A stretch of DNA of 10,002 bases. Source: Candidatus Woesearchaeota archaeon (lineage in GTDB: Archaea; Nanobdellota; Nanobdellia; Woesearchaeales; GW2011-AR15). Shown one piece after another: positions 1-6,235 of this stretch. Location of the stretch: contig JAMPXQ010000038.1 in the NCBI GenBank assembly GCA_023701075.1, forward strand, positions 1-10,002. The letters run 5' to 3'. The stretch's first letter is position 1; every line of letters begins with the position of its first letter. The notes beneath the pieces are model-generated. The model searched no databases, was not told where the DNA came from, and saw nothing but the letters and a program-made list of their open reading frames with translations. The position numbers were made by a program, and so were the translations under genes.

Positions 1-39
1 GTCTGAGAAGATAAGATGGGATTTCTAAGGTTGCAATCA

Positions 40-53
40 TTTTTTCATTTTTT
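40..53 (+). terminator. Twin T-tract, candidate archaeal terminator
   Basis: Two runs of six T separated by CA lie in an AT-rich non-coding stretch at the left edge. Archaeal RNA polymerase terminates on U-tracts without needing a hairpin, so this could end a plus-strand transcript entering from the left. The upstream gene is outside the window, so the assignment rests on the T-runs alone. Confidence 0.35.
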
Positions 54-128
54 CTAGAATTTTACAATCTAACAGTAGTTTTGATTAACTAGCTTAGTCA
101 ATATAGTTTTTAAATTCTCAACCAAACC

Positions 129-240
129 CTTAAATATCCAGATGAATTAAGTTGCTGTGGCCTGGTCTGGTTGAGAGGGAGGCTAAAACTAAAACACGAG
201 GCTGTGCCTAAGGGGAAATCTTTTGAAAGAAAGAACCCAC
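129..240 (+). other. Unassigned non-coding stretch with TATA-like box and hairpins
   Basis: The stretch begins with a TATA-like CTTAAATATCC (129-139). About 20 nt further on is a GC-richer block in an AT-rich setting. It contains a tight hairpin AGGC-TGT-GCCT (199-209) and a possible longer-range pairing of GCCT (160-163) with AGGC (180-183). There is no open reading frame of note. I looked for a tRNA T-arm, RNase P core motifs, SRP RNA and clear C/D boxes and found none. It may be a small RNA gene, the 3' region of the minus-strand aIF2 gamma transcript, or nothing. Confidence 0.15.
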
Positions 241-280
241 TTGTTACCTCAAATCTCAAGATATACAGGCCAAAATTCTT

Positions 281-1684
281 CTACTGGATAAGTCCATAAC
301 CGATTAGCCTAAATCTGGTTCCGACTCTCCTGGATATGGTGACTCTTGCGCCAATGTCTGCACAGACCGGGAGCTTCAAGCTGCATTCTACCATGTCCTT
401 GCTAAGCTTAGATACAAATCCAACAGTAGCGGCAGAATTGACATTAAGCATCAGTATCTCACCCATCTTTATTGGTTCGACCTTAAGGTCTTCAGCAGCG
501 CCTACGACCCTTTCAAGAAGGCTTATCTTAAGTTTCAGGTAATTCCAGACCTCAGGTAGTGTATCGGCATGTCCGAGCACATGTCCTGTGAATGAATCTG
601 CTTTCACGATAGATGGATCAAGCGAAGTAAGTATTGCGATTGAACCGCCAGGTCCAAGCTCTTTCACTTGCTTTCCGCCGGTCATCAGGCTGAGTGCCTT
701 TGTTTTTATGGGCTTCCATACTTTCTTGTTAGCTTCTTCATAGATATGCCCTGGCCTTATCTCGACCTCTTCACCTTCTTTAATGATGCCTTGGGAGAGT
801 GCGCCGCCTAGTATACCGCCTTTCAAGTCCTTGATCTGAGTTCCTGGCCTGTTTACATCAAAAGATCTTGCGATGAACATCCTTGGCTGCGCATTCACGT
901 CCCTTTTCGGAGTCGGTATATGCTCGATTATGGCACTTATGACCAGATCTATGTTGATATTATGCTGCGCAGATATAGGTATTATAGGGGCATCTTCATA
1001 ATCTGTCCCTTTCAAGAATGTTTTTATCTGGTTATAGTTCTCGATAGCTTCATCTTCAGTGACAAGATCGATCTTGTTCTGGATGACAATTATATTCTTT
1101 ATGCCGACAATCTTGAGGGCCATGAGGTGTTCCCTAGTCTGTGGCTGAGGGCATTTCTCATTAGCTGCGACCAAAAGAAGGGCGCCGTCCATGAGTGTTG
1201 CACCTGCAAGCATGGTCGCCATGAGTGACTCATGTCCGGGTGCATCGACAAACGAGACTTTTCTTAAAAAGGTATATTCTTTTTTCTCCTTTTTGGCCTT
1301 CTCTTCAGTCGTTATCTCTCCATCCATATCGACAAAAGTGGAATCTGCATAGCCGAGCCTTATTGTGATTCCTCTCTTGACCTCTTCAGAATGTGTATCT
1401 GTCCATTTCCCGGAAAGCCTTTCAGTCAAGGTGGTTTTTCCATGATCGACATGGCCGACAAGGCCGATATTTATCTCTGGCTGGATTGCCAGTTCTACTG
1501 CTTCTTTGGCTTCTTTTTGATGGGCTTTGGATTTCTTTTCAGGTGCTGGAGAAACGGTTGCTTCAACTGGTTTCTCAGTTTTTTTCGTAACCTTTCTTTT
1601 AGGTTTCTCTTCCTTAACTTTTTCTTCAACTTTGACCTTCTGTTCAATAGCTTCTTTAGATTCAGTTTTCTTTCTTGCGACCAT
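281..1684 (-). CDS. eif2g: Translation initiation factor aIF2, gamma subunit
   Basis: This GTPase of the heterotrimeric aIF2 complex carries initiator Met-tRNA to the small ribosomal subunit in the cytoplasm. It has 467 aa against about 410-415 usual for archaea. Visible motifs are G1 GHVDHGKT (77-84), switch I RGITIRLGY (104-112), G3 DAPGH (147-151) and G4 NKID (203-206). Domain II follows (RSFDVNRPGTQIKDLKGGILGG), and domain III contains LLERVVGA and ends RLIGYGLIQ. Two things are odd. The first ~67 residues are a Lys/Glu-rich, low-complexity extension. The segment after switch I (about 112-142), which usually carries a four-Cys zinc knuckle, has no cysteine and is replaced by a charged stretch. 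The ATG at 1684 fits a leaderless start because a TATA-like box lies about 29 nt upstream and no Shine-Dalgarno is seen. The identification itself is secure. Confidence 0.97.
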   Translation of the reverse strand: MVARKKTESKEAIEQKVKVEEKVKEEKPKRKVTKKTEKPVEATVSPAPEKKSKAHQKEAKEAVELAIQPEINIGLVGHVDHGKTTLTERLSGKWTDTHSEEVKRGITIRLGYADSTFVDMDGEITTEEKAKKEKKEYTFLRKVSFVDAPGHESLMATMLAGATLMDGALLLVAANEKCPQPQTREHLMALKIVGIKNIIVIQNKIDLVTEDEAIENYNQIKTFLKGTDYEDAPIIPISAQHNINIDLVISAIIEHIPTPKRDVNAQPRMFIARSFDVNRPGTQIKDLKGGILGGALSQGIIKEGEEVEIRPGHIYEEANKKVWKPIKTKALSLMTGGKQVKELGPGGSIAILTSLDPSIVKADSFTGHVLGHADTLPEVWNYLKLKISLLERVVGAAEDLKVEPIKMGEILMLNVNSAATVGFVSKLSKDMVECSLKLPVCADIGARVTISRRVGTRFRLIGYGLIQ

Positions 1685-1708
1685 CAGAGAAAATGAAAAG
1701 CTAGGTGG

Positions 1709-1717
1709 TTAATAAAG
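1709..1717 (-). promoter_or_regulatory. TATA-like box for aIF2 gamma
   Basis: On the minus strand this reads CTTTATTAA, centred about 29 nt upstream of the aIF2 gamma ATG. Archaeal transcription starts about 25-27 nt from the TATA centre, so the transcript would begin within a few bases of the start codon. That agrees with the absence of a ribosome binding site. It suggests aIF2 gamma can be transcribed separately from the upstream gene, whose stop lies 79 nt away. Confidence 0.5.
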
Positions 1718-1763
1718 GTTGGGGATTGCTGTTCTTTAAAATGCTCTTTAATTTTGTTGAGGA

Positions 1764-2966
1764 TTAGACCTTTTGGGACATCCAGCCTTTCTCTATAGAA
1801 TAAACAGAATATCTCCCATGCCATCTGTTTTCTTTGACTTGGGTATTGAGGAAATCATGGAACTGCCTGTAAGCCTCAATATCCTTTGTTACGACAGCGA
1901 GGCTCTTTGTCTGTGCAAAATAGTCCCAAAGAGTATCGGTGCCTTCATGTTCTTTATTCTCAATGCCTTCATTAGGCCTATATGTTTTCCAAGTGAGACC
2001 TTTTTTCTTGGAATATTCAACAACAGGTATTCCGCTCAGTCCATGATCCTGTAAGATGGCATCAATATATTGTGTCCCATGTTTTGTCTCTACGGTCCTG
2101 CCTTCGATTGAGTCAAACTCTGGAAGATAGTAATGAAATCCTTTAGGGATGCAGTTGAAGCAAAGAGGATAATCTGCAATTTTATCAAGGCTAGTTTCTT
2201 TTCTGTTCAGTAGGACCACATTGCCTCTTGAATCTTGAACGACACCGCAGAGGCTGTCAATCCTATGGAGCCCTGCTTCTTCCCTTAGGAGTATTGGGGC
2301 ATCATCATACCTAAGCACGACTTTCATTCTAGTGAATCCGCCCATGTCTTGCTGCTTTAGGTATTTATCAAGGAAATCGAAACCTATTTCTCTGTCTTCT
2401 GGATTTTTTGATGCAATATAGCTTAAGACATTCTTCAGAGGTTCCCATGATTGGTCTTCAGTTTCCAATTCCATCCCATTCAGTTCACTTAGCAGTACAT
2501 TAGAGAATCCATAATCCATCAAAGGGCTGCAAAGGCTCCTGGCAGCAAGCATCTCATATAGCATGAAAAAAGAGTCATTGCTTTCAAAAAAATTCATCTT
2601 TCCTGCCTGCGGGAGGACATATGCAGTCAATAATCCTTCTTCAGCATATATGCTGGTGCGATCAAGGATATCAGTTATTGTTTTTGCTGCATTGTCAGGG
2701 ATGAGGAACTCAACAGATTCATGGCCTTCCTTCCTTTCCATGTCTAGCAGTGTGATGAGGTCAAAGGCAATATCTCTTAGTGAATTATTATCATAATGTA
2801 TTCCGGCTTCATAGCTGTTTGCAACAGAAGACAAAGGATAGGCGGCATTCCCTTCTATTCTGAAAGCAAGCAGATGATAAGAATCAGTGAACCTGCTGCT
2901 TTTCCTTTCCTTTACGTGGTTGATAGAGACAGTTCTGTCTGCGGCAAGGTCTATCACAAATGTCAT
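1764..2966 (-). CDS. Unknown protein, translationally coupled to the PolB-like gene
   Basis: I do not recognise this 400-aa protein. It looks soluble, with alternating hydrophobic strands and charged helices, no signal peptide and no membrane segment. It has one CxxC pair (PLCFNC, Cys 269 and 272), a strand-turn-strand region near 216-257 (MKVVLRYDDAPILL, then GNVVLLNRK), and a C-terminal segment SLAVVTKDIEAY that could be a beta-alpha unit. None of this names a family. I chose the ATG at 2966: it overlaps the upstream TGA as ATGA, the usual coupling arrangement, and GGGGGT stands about 8 nt before it. An in-frame GTG at 2981 would add five residues but lies inside the upstream gene. Coupling implies synthesis with, and perhaps binding to, the upstream protein. 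Confidence 0.85.
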   Translation of the reverse strand: MTFVIDLAADRTVSINHVKERKSSRFTDSYHLLAFRIEGNAAYPLSSVANSYEAGIHYDNNSLRDIAFDLITLLDMERKEGHESVEFLIPDNAAKTITDILDRTSIYAEEGLLTAYVLPQAGKMNFFESNDSFFMLYEMLAARSLCSPLMDYGFSNVLLSELNGMELETEDQSWEPLKNVLSYIASKNPEDREIGFDFLDKYLKQQDMGGFTRMKVVLRYDDAPILLREEAGLHRIDSLCGVVQDSRGNVVLLNRKETSLDKIADYPLCFNCIPKGFHYYLPEFDSIEGRTVETKHGTQYIDAILQDHGLSGIPVVEYSKKKGLTWKTYRPNEGIENKEHEGTDTLWDYFAQTKSLAVVTKDIEAYRQFHDFLNTQVKENRWHGRYSVYSIEKGWMSQKV

Positions 2967-5344
2967 ATTATAGACCCCCACAGTTCACTAAGGTATCTTG
3001 ATGCGCTCCTATTCTTCTCATCGACTTTCTGGACAAGATAATTCACAAGAGGAGAGATGGATTTTGCGGCTCTCTTTATAGCTGAGTATTTATCAACTTC
3101 AAAATCCAGCTCTTTCATCTTTTTGGAGCCTGGCTCATTGGTTATGAATTTTCCATTCTTCCTTGCTTCAAAAAAATCCTCTATGGACACAGCCATATCA
3201 GTCACGTATTCACCTTGGTCATATATCTTCAGATCGATGAAAGCACCTTTTGCTCCTCTGATGCTATAGAAGAAATCAGAATCTGGCATCTCTTTTATTT
3301 CCTTCATTATCTCAGTGAATTCTTGATGCATTCTGCTACTGTCTTCCACATGTCCAAATGTCGCAAGCATCAGTTCAGTCGCAAAATATGTCGATGCATA
3401 GCTGCTTGATTTAGGTACTGTGATGCTTGTCCCCATGCTGTAGCTTAAGCAGTGTCCGAGAGGGGCGATGAATTTGCCTTGGGTATTGTTTGTAGAGACA
3501 ACTCCTCTTCCGGACCAGAAAGTCTCAAAAAAAGGTGAATTTGGTTCCTCGATAGACGTAAACATGTCTCCTTTGACAGCGACTATGCTTAGATTATTGT
3601 ATGCATCCATCGAATTCTGCGCAATACTTCCGAAATCTCTGATTGTTTCATCCAGGTCAAGGCCATAATTGATTTTGAACAGTTTCTTCAATGTGTAATA
3701 ATCATATTCTCTAATGACATTGCATATCTTGCCGTTAGGCATTTCTCTTGAAGGTAAATCATCATATTGTGGTTCTGCTATTATCTCATCAGGATCATCT
3801 TGGTTATCTTTTGGGGACGCCTGAAATACGTCTACAGGCGATGCCTGGAAAATATCTTCTTGCTGAGCCTCTTTGAGTGTCTTTGTGAGCACTCTCACAT
3901 TCAGCAAATAGTCATCAGATATGGTATTTCCAAGTTCATCAATCAGATTTCCATCATGATAAATGAGTCTGTTTTCAGTCATGATTTCTCTTAGTGCCAT
4001 GATGGGAGCAGCCAGTTCATAAAGGGCTTTGTTTGCGAGGGTCTTTATGGCTGGGTTCTTGTGATTCATATATCCTGCTAGGGTATCAATGATTGGTCTC
4101 TTCTGAGGAAGTTTCTCTTTGAGGAATTCCAGGTAAGGCAAAGCGCTTTCATAATTGATGGAAAATACTCCATAACCTTTATACGGCGTCAAACCCAAGG
4201 TATCTTTTAGCGGAGAGATATAAAACATCGGCTGGTCAGCTACATCTGCAAATGAGGAAGGTTTTTCAATGGAAGGGTCATAGGTCTTCCAGAACATATT
4301 CCTCCAGACCCTTCTTGTGTGGAACTTGAAGCTGTAGTTAGAGAGTGAAGTTATGTCCGTCCCATATAATCTGGCGATATCTAGGATTAGAGGGAAAATC
4401 TTTTCAGTCAGGTCCCTAAGGCCGTATACATCCGCAGCAGACTGGACGACTGCCATTTCCGCTTGTTTTTGTTTTCCGCCTGTAGCTGCCATCATCTCAA
4501 AATAGCCTAATGTATCCATCTTGACATGCATCCCGCCTTGGCCGTCAGCTTCAAAAGAATGGGCCATCCGAACAAGGCTGTTCTCATGTGGAAGAAGACC
4601 TTTTAGGATAGTATAAGGATCTAATAGGAGGGAACCAAAGCTCCAATACTTGTTGTTGTGTCCTGTCCCTCTGACATTTATTCCGAATGGGCCGTTCATC
4701 CTAGCGAAATCAAACCCTGTATAACCGGCCAGAATCAAGGGCAGCATTGAATTATTTAGTTTCATGGCTTCTTTAGATAATGCATCTGATATGTCATTTG
4801 CGATGATGACAGGTGCATTTAATCCAAGCTCATTGAGCTTTTCATGCAGTCCTGAACCATACACTGAAGCAGATATGGGATTATTACCTTGAAGGGCGAA
4901 TGCAGCAATTGTCTTTCTGTCTATATCAGTCTCAAAATCGATGAAATAAGTCTTATGTAACAGCGCTTCTGCAAGGCTTGGAAAGCCATGTTCGGTGCCG
5001 TTCAGGTTCACTCCTGAAACATTCCACCATTTCCACTGCATCTCTTCATTCAGTAAGTCCAGCGCAAGATAAGCCAGCCCTTTAGGCATGATATCAAAAA
5101 AAGCCCTTTGTTCCTCATCATCTCCTTGAGATAAGAATCTTAGCAGTTTATTTGGGATTGCTTTCCAAAGATTGTCAGTATTTATGTTTGCAATGCTGAA
5201 CTTTCCCTGTTCATCAAGATAAGTAAGAGAAACTACTCCTGCCAGATTATTGTTCGGCAGTGGAGAAAGCCCAGTAGTTTGGACATTCAACAAGTATATC
5301 CATCCAGGTACACTGCTTCCTTCGACTAATGTGTAAGGTCCCAT
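2963..5344 (-). CDS. PolB-like protein: exonuclease domain retained, polymerase domain degenerate
   Basis: 793 aa. The N-terminal half reads as family-B DNA polymerase. Exo I is FIDFET (D136, E138). Exo II is AGYTGFDFARM (D212), close to the archaeal YNGDNFDFAYL. Exo III is QSAAD (D305, with Gln for the usual Tyr), followed by IFPLILDIARLYGTDITSL, matching FFPMEAQLSRLVGQSLWDV of Thermococcus polymerases. Spacings agree with Tgo Pol as I recall it (D141, D215, D315, motif A D404). Palm motif A would be INYESALPYL (Asn397 replacing the catalytic Asp) and motif B AIKTLANKALYE (430-441). A to B is about 37 residues against about 83, so the fingers are cut down. No DTD motif C is visible; IYHDGN (461-466) and VKGDMF (590-595) are weak candidates. 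Residues about 490-535 are an acidic linker. The ATG at 5344 follows a TATA box. Exonuclease or structural roles are inferred. Confidence 0.65.
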   Translation of the reverse strand: MGPYTLVEGSSVPGWIYLLNVQTTGLSPLPNNNLAGVVSLTYLDEQGKFSIANINTDNLWKAIPNKLLRFLSQGDDEEQRAFFDIMPKGLAYLALDLLNEEMQWKWWNVSGVNLNGTEHGFPSLAEALLHKTYFIDFETDIDRKTIAAFALQGNNPISASVYGSGLHEKLNELGLNAPVIIANDISDALSKEAMKLNNSMLPLILAGYTGFDFARMNGPFGINVRGTGHNNKYWSFGSLLLDPYTILKGLLPHENSLVRMAHSFEADGQGGMHVKMDTLGYFEMMAATGGKQKQAEMAVVQSAADVYGLRDLTEKIFPLILDIARLYGTDITSLSNYSFKFHTRRVWRNMFWKTYDPSIEKPSSFADVADQPMFYISPLKDTLGLTPYKGYGVFSINYESALPYLEFLKEKLPQKRPIIDTLAGYMNHKNPAIKTLANKALYELAAPIMALREIMTENRLIYHDGNLIDELGNTISDDYLLNVRVLTKTLKEAQQEDIFQASPVDVFQASPKDNQDDPDEIIAEPQYDDLPSREMPNGKICNVIREYDYYTLKKLFKINYGLDLDETIRDFGSIAQNSMDAYNNLSIVAVKGDMFTSIEEPNSPFFETFWSGRGVVSTNNTQGKFIAPLGHCLSYSMGTSITVPKSSSYASTYFATELMLATFGHVEDSSRMHQEFTEIMKEIKEMPDSDFFYSIRGAKGAFIDLKIYDQGEYVTDMAVSIEDFFEARKNGKFITNEPGSKKMKELDFEVDKYSAIKRAAKSISPLVNYLVQKVDEKNRSASRYLSELWGSII
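3809..3856 (-). repeat. Tandem 24-bp repeat coding DxFQASPx twice
   Basis: Two adjacent octapeptides, DIFQASPV and DVFQASPK (residues 497-512 of the PolB-like protein), are encoded by imperfect 24-bp tandem units. They sit at the start of an Asp/Glu-rich, probably disordered linker between the polymerase-motif region and the C-terminal part. The wording suggests a duplicated short linear docking motif, but no known motif matches; it does not fit the PCNA-binding box. Confidence 0.6.
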
Positions 5345-5378
5345 AGTTTCATCTTTTTATTCTTAGGTATCCTATTTA

Positions 5379-5388
5379 CTTTATAAAT
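5379..5388 (-). promoter_or_regulatory. TATA box for the PolB-like gene
   Basis: On the minus strand this reads ATTTATAAAG, a good archaeal TATA box centred about 40 nt upstream of the ATG at 5344. Initiation about 26 nt downstream would leave a leader of roughly 13 nt with no convincing Shine-Dalgarno. An identical copy lies 42 bp further upstream. Confidence 0.6.
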
Positions 5389-5400
5389 CTTTTCATTTTT

Positions 5401-5418
5401 AACCACTTAAAAGTAGTT
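5401..5418. promoter_or_regulatory. Near-palindrome between the two TATA boxes, operator candidate
   Basis: AACCACTT-AA-AAGTAGTT forms two 8-bp arms with a single mismatch (C5404/A5415). It lies between the duplicate TATA boxes, upstream of the proximal one for the PolB-like gene. This position suits a dimeric transcription factor. No known operator is recognised, and short AT-rich palindromes also arise by chance. Confidence 0.3.
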
Positions 5419-5514
5419 ATCTTTATAAATCTAAATTAAACCGAAAAGTTCAAATTTTAAGAGAGGCAGTATGGTTCAAATTAAGGGGCATCATGGCTGA
5501 ATATCATAGCAATA

Positions 5515-5522
5515 TTTATAAA
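5515..5522 (+). promoter_or_regulatory. TATA box of the L7Ae operon
   Basis: TTTATAAA in the context ATATTTATAAACG is the best TATA candidate for the plus-strand operon. It predicts a transcript start near 5544-5546, giving a leader of roughly 84 nt before the L7Ae ATG. That is long for an archaeon with short leaders elsewhere in the window. The palindromic core could also act on the other strand. Confidence 0.55.
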
Positions 5523-5550
5523 CGACCTCTAATTTCGTGACAATAACCTA

Positions 5551-5610
5551 ATGAATAATGAGGGCCACGGCCTGAAGGAAGGTAACGATAATTCTTTAGT
5601 TACCTATTGA
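5551..5610 (+). CDS. Possible 19-codon upstream ORF in the L7Ae leader
   Basis: An ATG at 5551 opens a frame of 19 sense codons ending in TGA at 5608-5610, 18 nt before the L7Ae ATG. It begins MNNEGHGLKE and ends SLVTY. With the predicted transcript start at about 5545 it would be translated almost leaderless. There is no ribosome binding site and no recognisable product, and the same bases form a hairpin. It could be a regulatory leader peptide or chance. Confidence 0.2.
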   Translation: MNNEGHGLKEGNDNSLVTY

Positions 5611-5621
5611 AACAAAGGTGA
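5561..5621 (+). promoter_or_regulatory. Structured L7Ae leader, possible kink-turn-like autoregulatory element
   Basis: A perfect 7-bp stem pairs AGGTAAC (5580-5586) with GTTACCT (5599-5605). On the 5' side it is abutted by GA (5578-5579). On the 3' side a three-base ATT bulge (5606-5608) is followed by GA (5609-5610). This is the kink-turn arrangement of a 3-nt bulge and tandem sheared G-A pairs. The outer stem is weak: CCT (5571-5573) can pair with AGG (5616-5618), which is the ribosome binding site, leaving 4 and 5 unpaired bases. L7Ae is a kink-turn binder, and some archaeal L7Ae messages carry such an element, so autorepression is plausible but unproven here. Confidence 0.35.
5616..5621 (+). 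promoter_or_regulatory. Ribosome binding site of L7Ae
   Basis: AGGTGA stands 7 nt before the L7Ae ATG at 5629 and fixes that start. Its AGG can pair with CCT at 5571-5573 in the leader, so it could be hidden by the leader fold. Confidence 0.7.
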
Positions 5622-5628
5622 AAACAAA

Positions 5629-5937
5629 ATGTCAGAAAAAGCATATGAAGCTATCGAGGTTGCAAGGACAACCGGTAAGATTAAGAAAGGGACAAATGAA
5701 GTTACAAAGCAGGTTGAGAGAGGAGCTGCAAAGTTCGTCGCAATCGCAAAGGATATCAATCCTCCGGAAGTCACGATGCACTTGCCATTGCTATGCAAGG
5801 AGAAAGGCATCCCCTGTGTCGAAGTTCCAAGCAAGGAAGAACTGGGCGCAGCAGCAGGACTTCAAGTAGGTACAGCAGCAGTGTGCGTCACAGAAGCAGG
5901 AGAAGCAGCAGCAATAATAAAAGAGTTCAATAAGTGA
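5629..5937 (+). CDS. rpl7ae: 50S ribosomal protein L7Ae (kink-turn binding)
   Basis: L7Ae is a cytoplasmic RNA-binding protein of the large ribosomal subunit. In archaea it is also a core protein of C/D and H/ACA guide RNPs and a component of RNase P, acting by binding kink-turns. The 102 aa (short against about 120) carry the RNA-contact motif GTNEVTK (21-27), then [19 protein letters not shown] (29-47), [17 protein letters not shown] (51-67) and [11 protein letters not shown] (68-78). The C-terminal helix is brief. The ATG at 5629 has AGGTGA 7 nt upstream. It is the first gene of the operon, and S28e starts 5 nt after its stop. The upstream leader may let the protein regulate its own translation. 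Confidence 0.97.
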   Translation: MSEKAYEAIEVARTTGKIKKGTNEVTKQVERGAAKFVAIAKDINPPEVTMHLPLLCKEKGIPCVEVPSKEELGAAAGLQVGTAAVCVTEAGEAAAIIKEFNK

Positions 5938-5942
5938 TTAAA

Positions 5943-6233
5943 ATGGCCGCTATAAGAAAAATGACAGGCAAGCCTGAAGGAGAAGCTGCTCCTGAAGTGA
6001 AAGGTCAGGTGAATTTCACAGAATCCTTTCCGGCAAGTGTGGAAGAGATAGTAGATAGGACAGGGACAAGAGGAGGAATCACCCAGGTAAGGTGCAAGAT
6101 CCTCGAAGGGAGAGACGCAAATAAGATAATAAGAAGGAACGTCTCAGGTCCGGTCCAGGTTGGAGACATATTGATGCTCAGAGAGACAGAAATAGAAGCA
6201 AGAGCACTCTCAAAGACAGGCAGAGGTAGATAA
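5943..6233 (+). CDS. rps28e: 30S ribosomal protein S28e
   Basis: S28e is a small OB-fold protein of the small subunit. The core is unmistakable: [21 protein letters not shown], then [21 protein letters not shown], then [14 protein letters not shown]. With the ATG at 5943 the protein has 96 aa, compared with about 70 in most archaea. The extra is a ~25-residue N-terminal tail ([20 protein letters not shown]) of polar and charged residues. I preferred this ATG to the in-frame GTG at 5934, because AGTGA at 5933-5937 then serves as the ribosome binding site at the spacing used by neighbouring genes. The ATG at 5961 would remove part of the tail. L24e starts 2 nt downstream. Confidence 0.95.
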   Translation: MAAIRKMTGKPEGEAAPEVKGQVNFTESFPASVEEIVDRTGTRGGITQVRCKILEGRDANKIIRRNVSGPVQVGDILMLRETEIEARALSKTGRGR

Positions 6234-6235
6234 AA

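Larger units (their letters stand above)
5379..5432. repeat. 12-bp direct repeat carrying duplicate TATA boxes
   Basis: CTTTATAAATCT occurs at 5379-5390 and again, identically, at 5421-5432, a period of 42 bp or about four helical turns. TTTATAAA is itself a palindrome, so either copy could serve as a TATA box in either direction. The flanking TCT (AGA on the minus strand, where a BRE would sit) favours minus-strand use. The distal copy could give a second, upstream start for the PolB-like gene. Confidence 0.55.

Noticed and set aside
151..240. tRNA-like look of GTGGCCTGGTCTGG with GAGAGGGAGGC
   Set aside because: There is no T-arm GTTCRANNC, no acceptor stem and no anticodon arm in either strand.
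2964..2981. GTG start at 2981 for the 400-aa protein, adding five residues
   Set aside because: The ATG at 2966 overlaps the upstream stop as ATGA and has a purine-rich site at the right distance; the GTG lies within the upstream gene with no such support.
1764..5344. Idea that the two minus-strand genes are one polymerase split in two, with the 400-aa protein supplying the missing palm and thumb
   Set aside because: No polymerase motif C (DTD) or thumb-like sequence is seen in the 400-aa protein; it appears unrelated.
5934..5942. GTG start at 5934 for S28e
   Set aside because: It would overlap the L7Ae stop, but the same bases act better as the ribosome binding site for the ATG at 5943.
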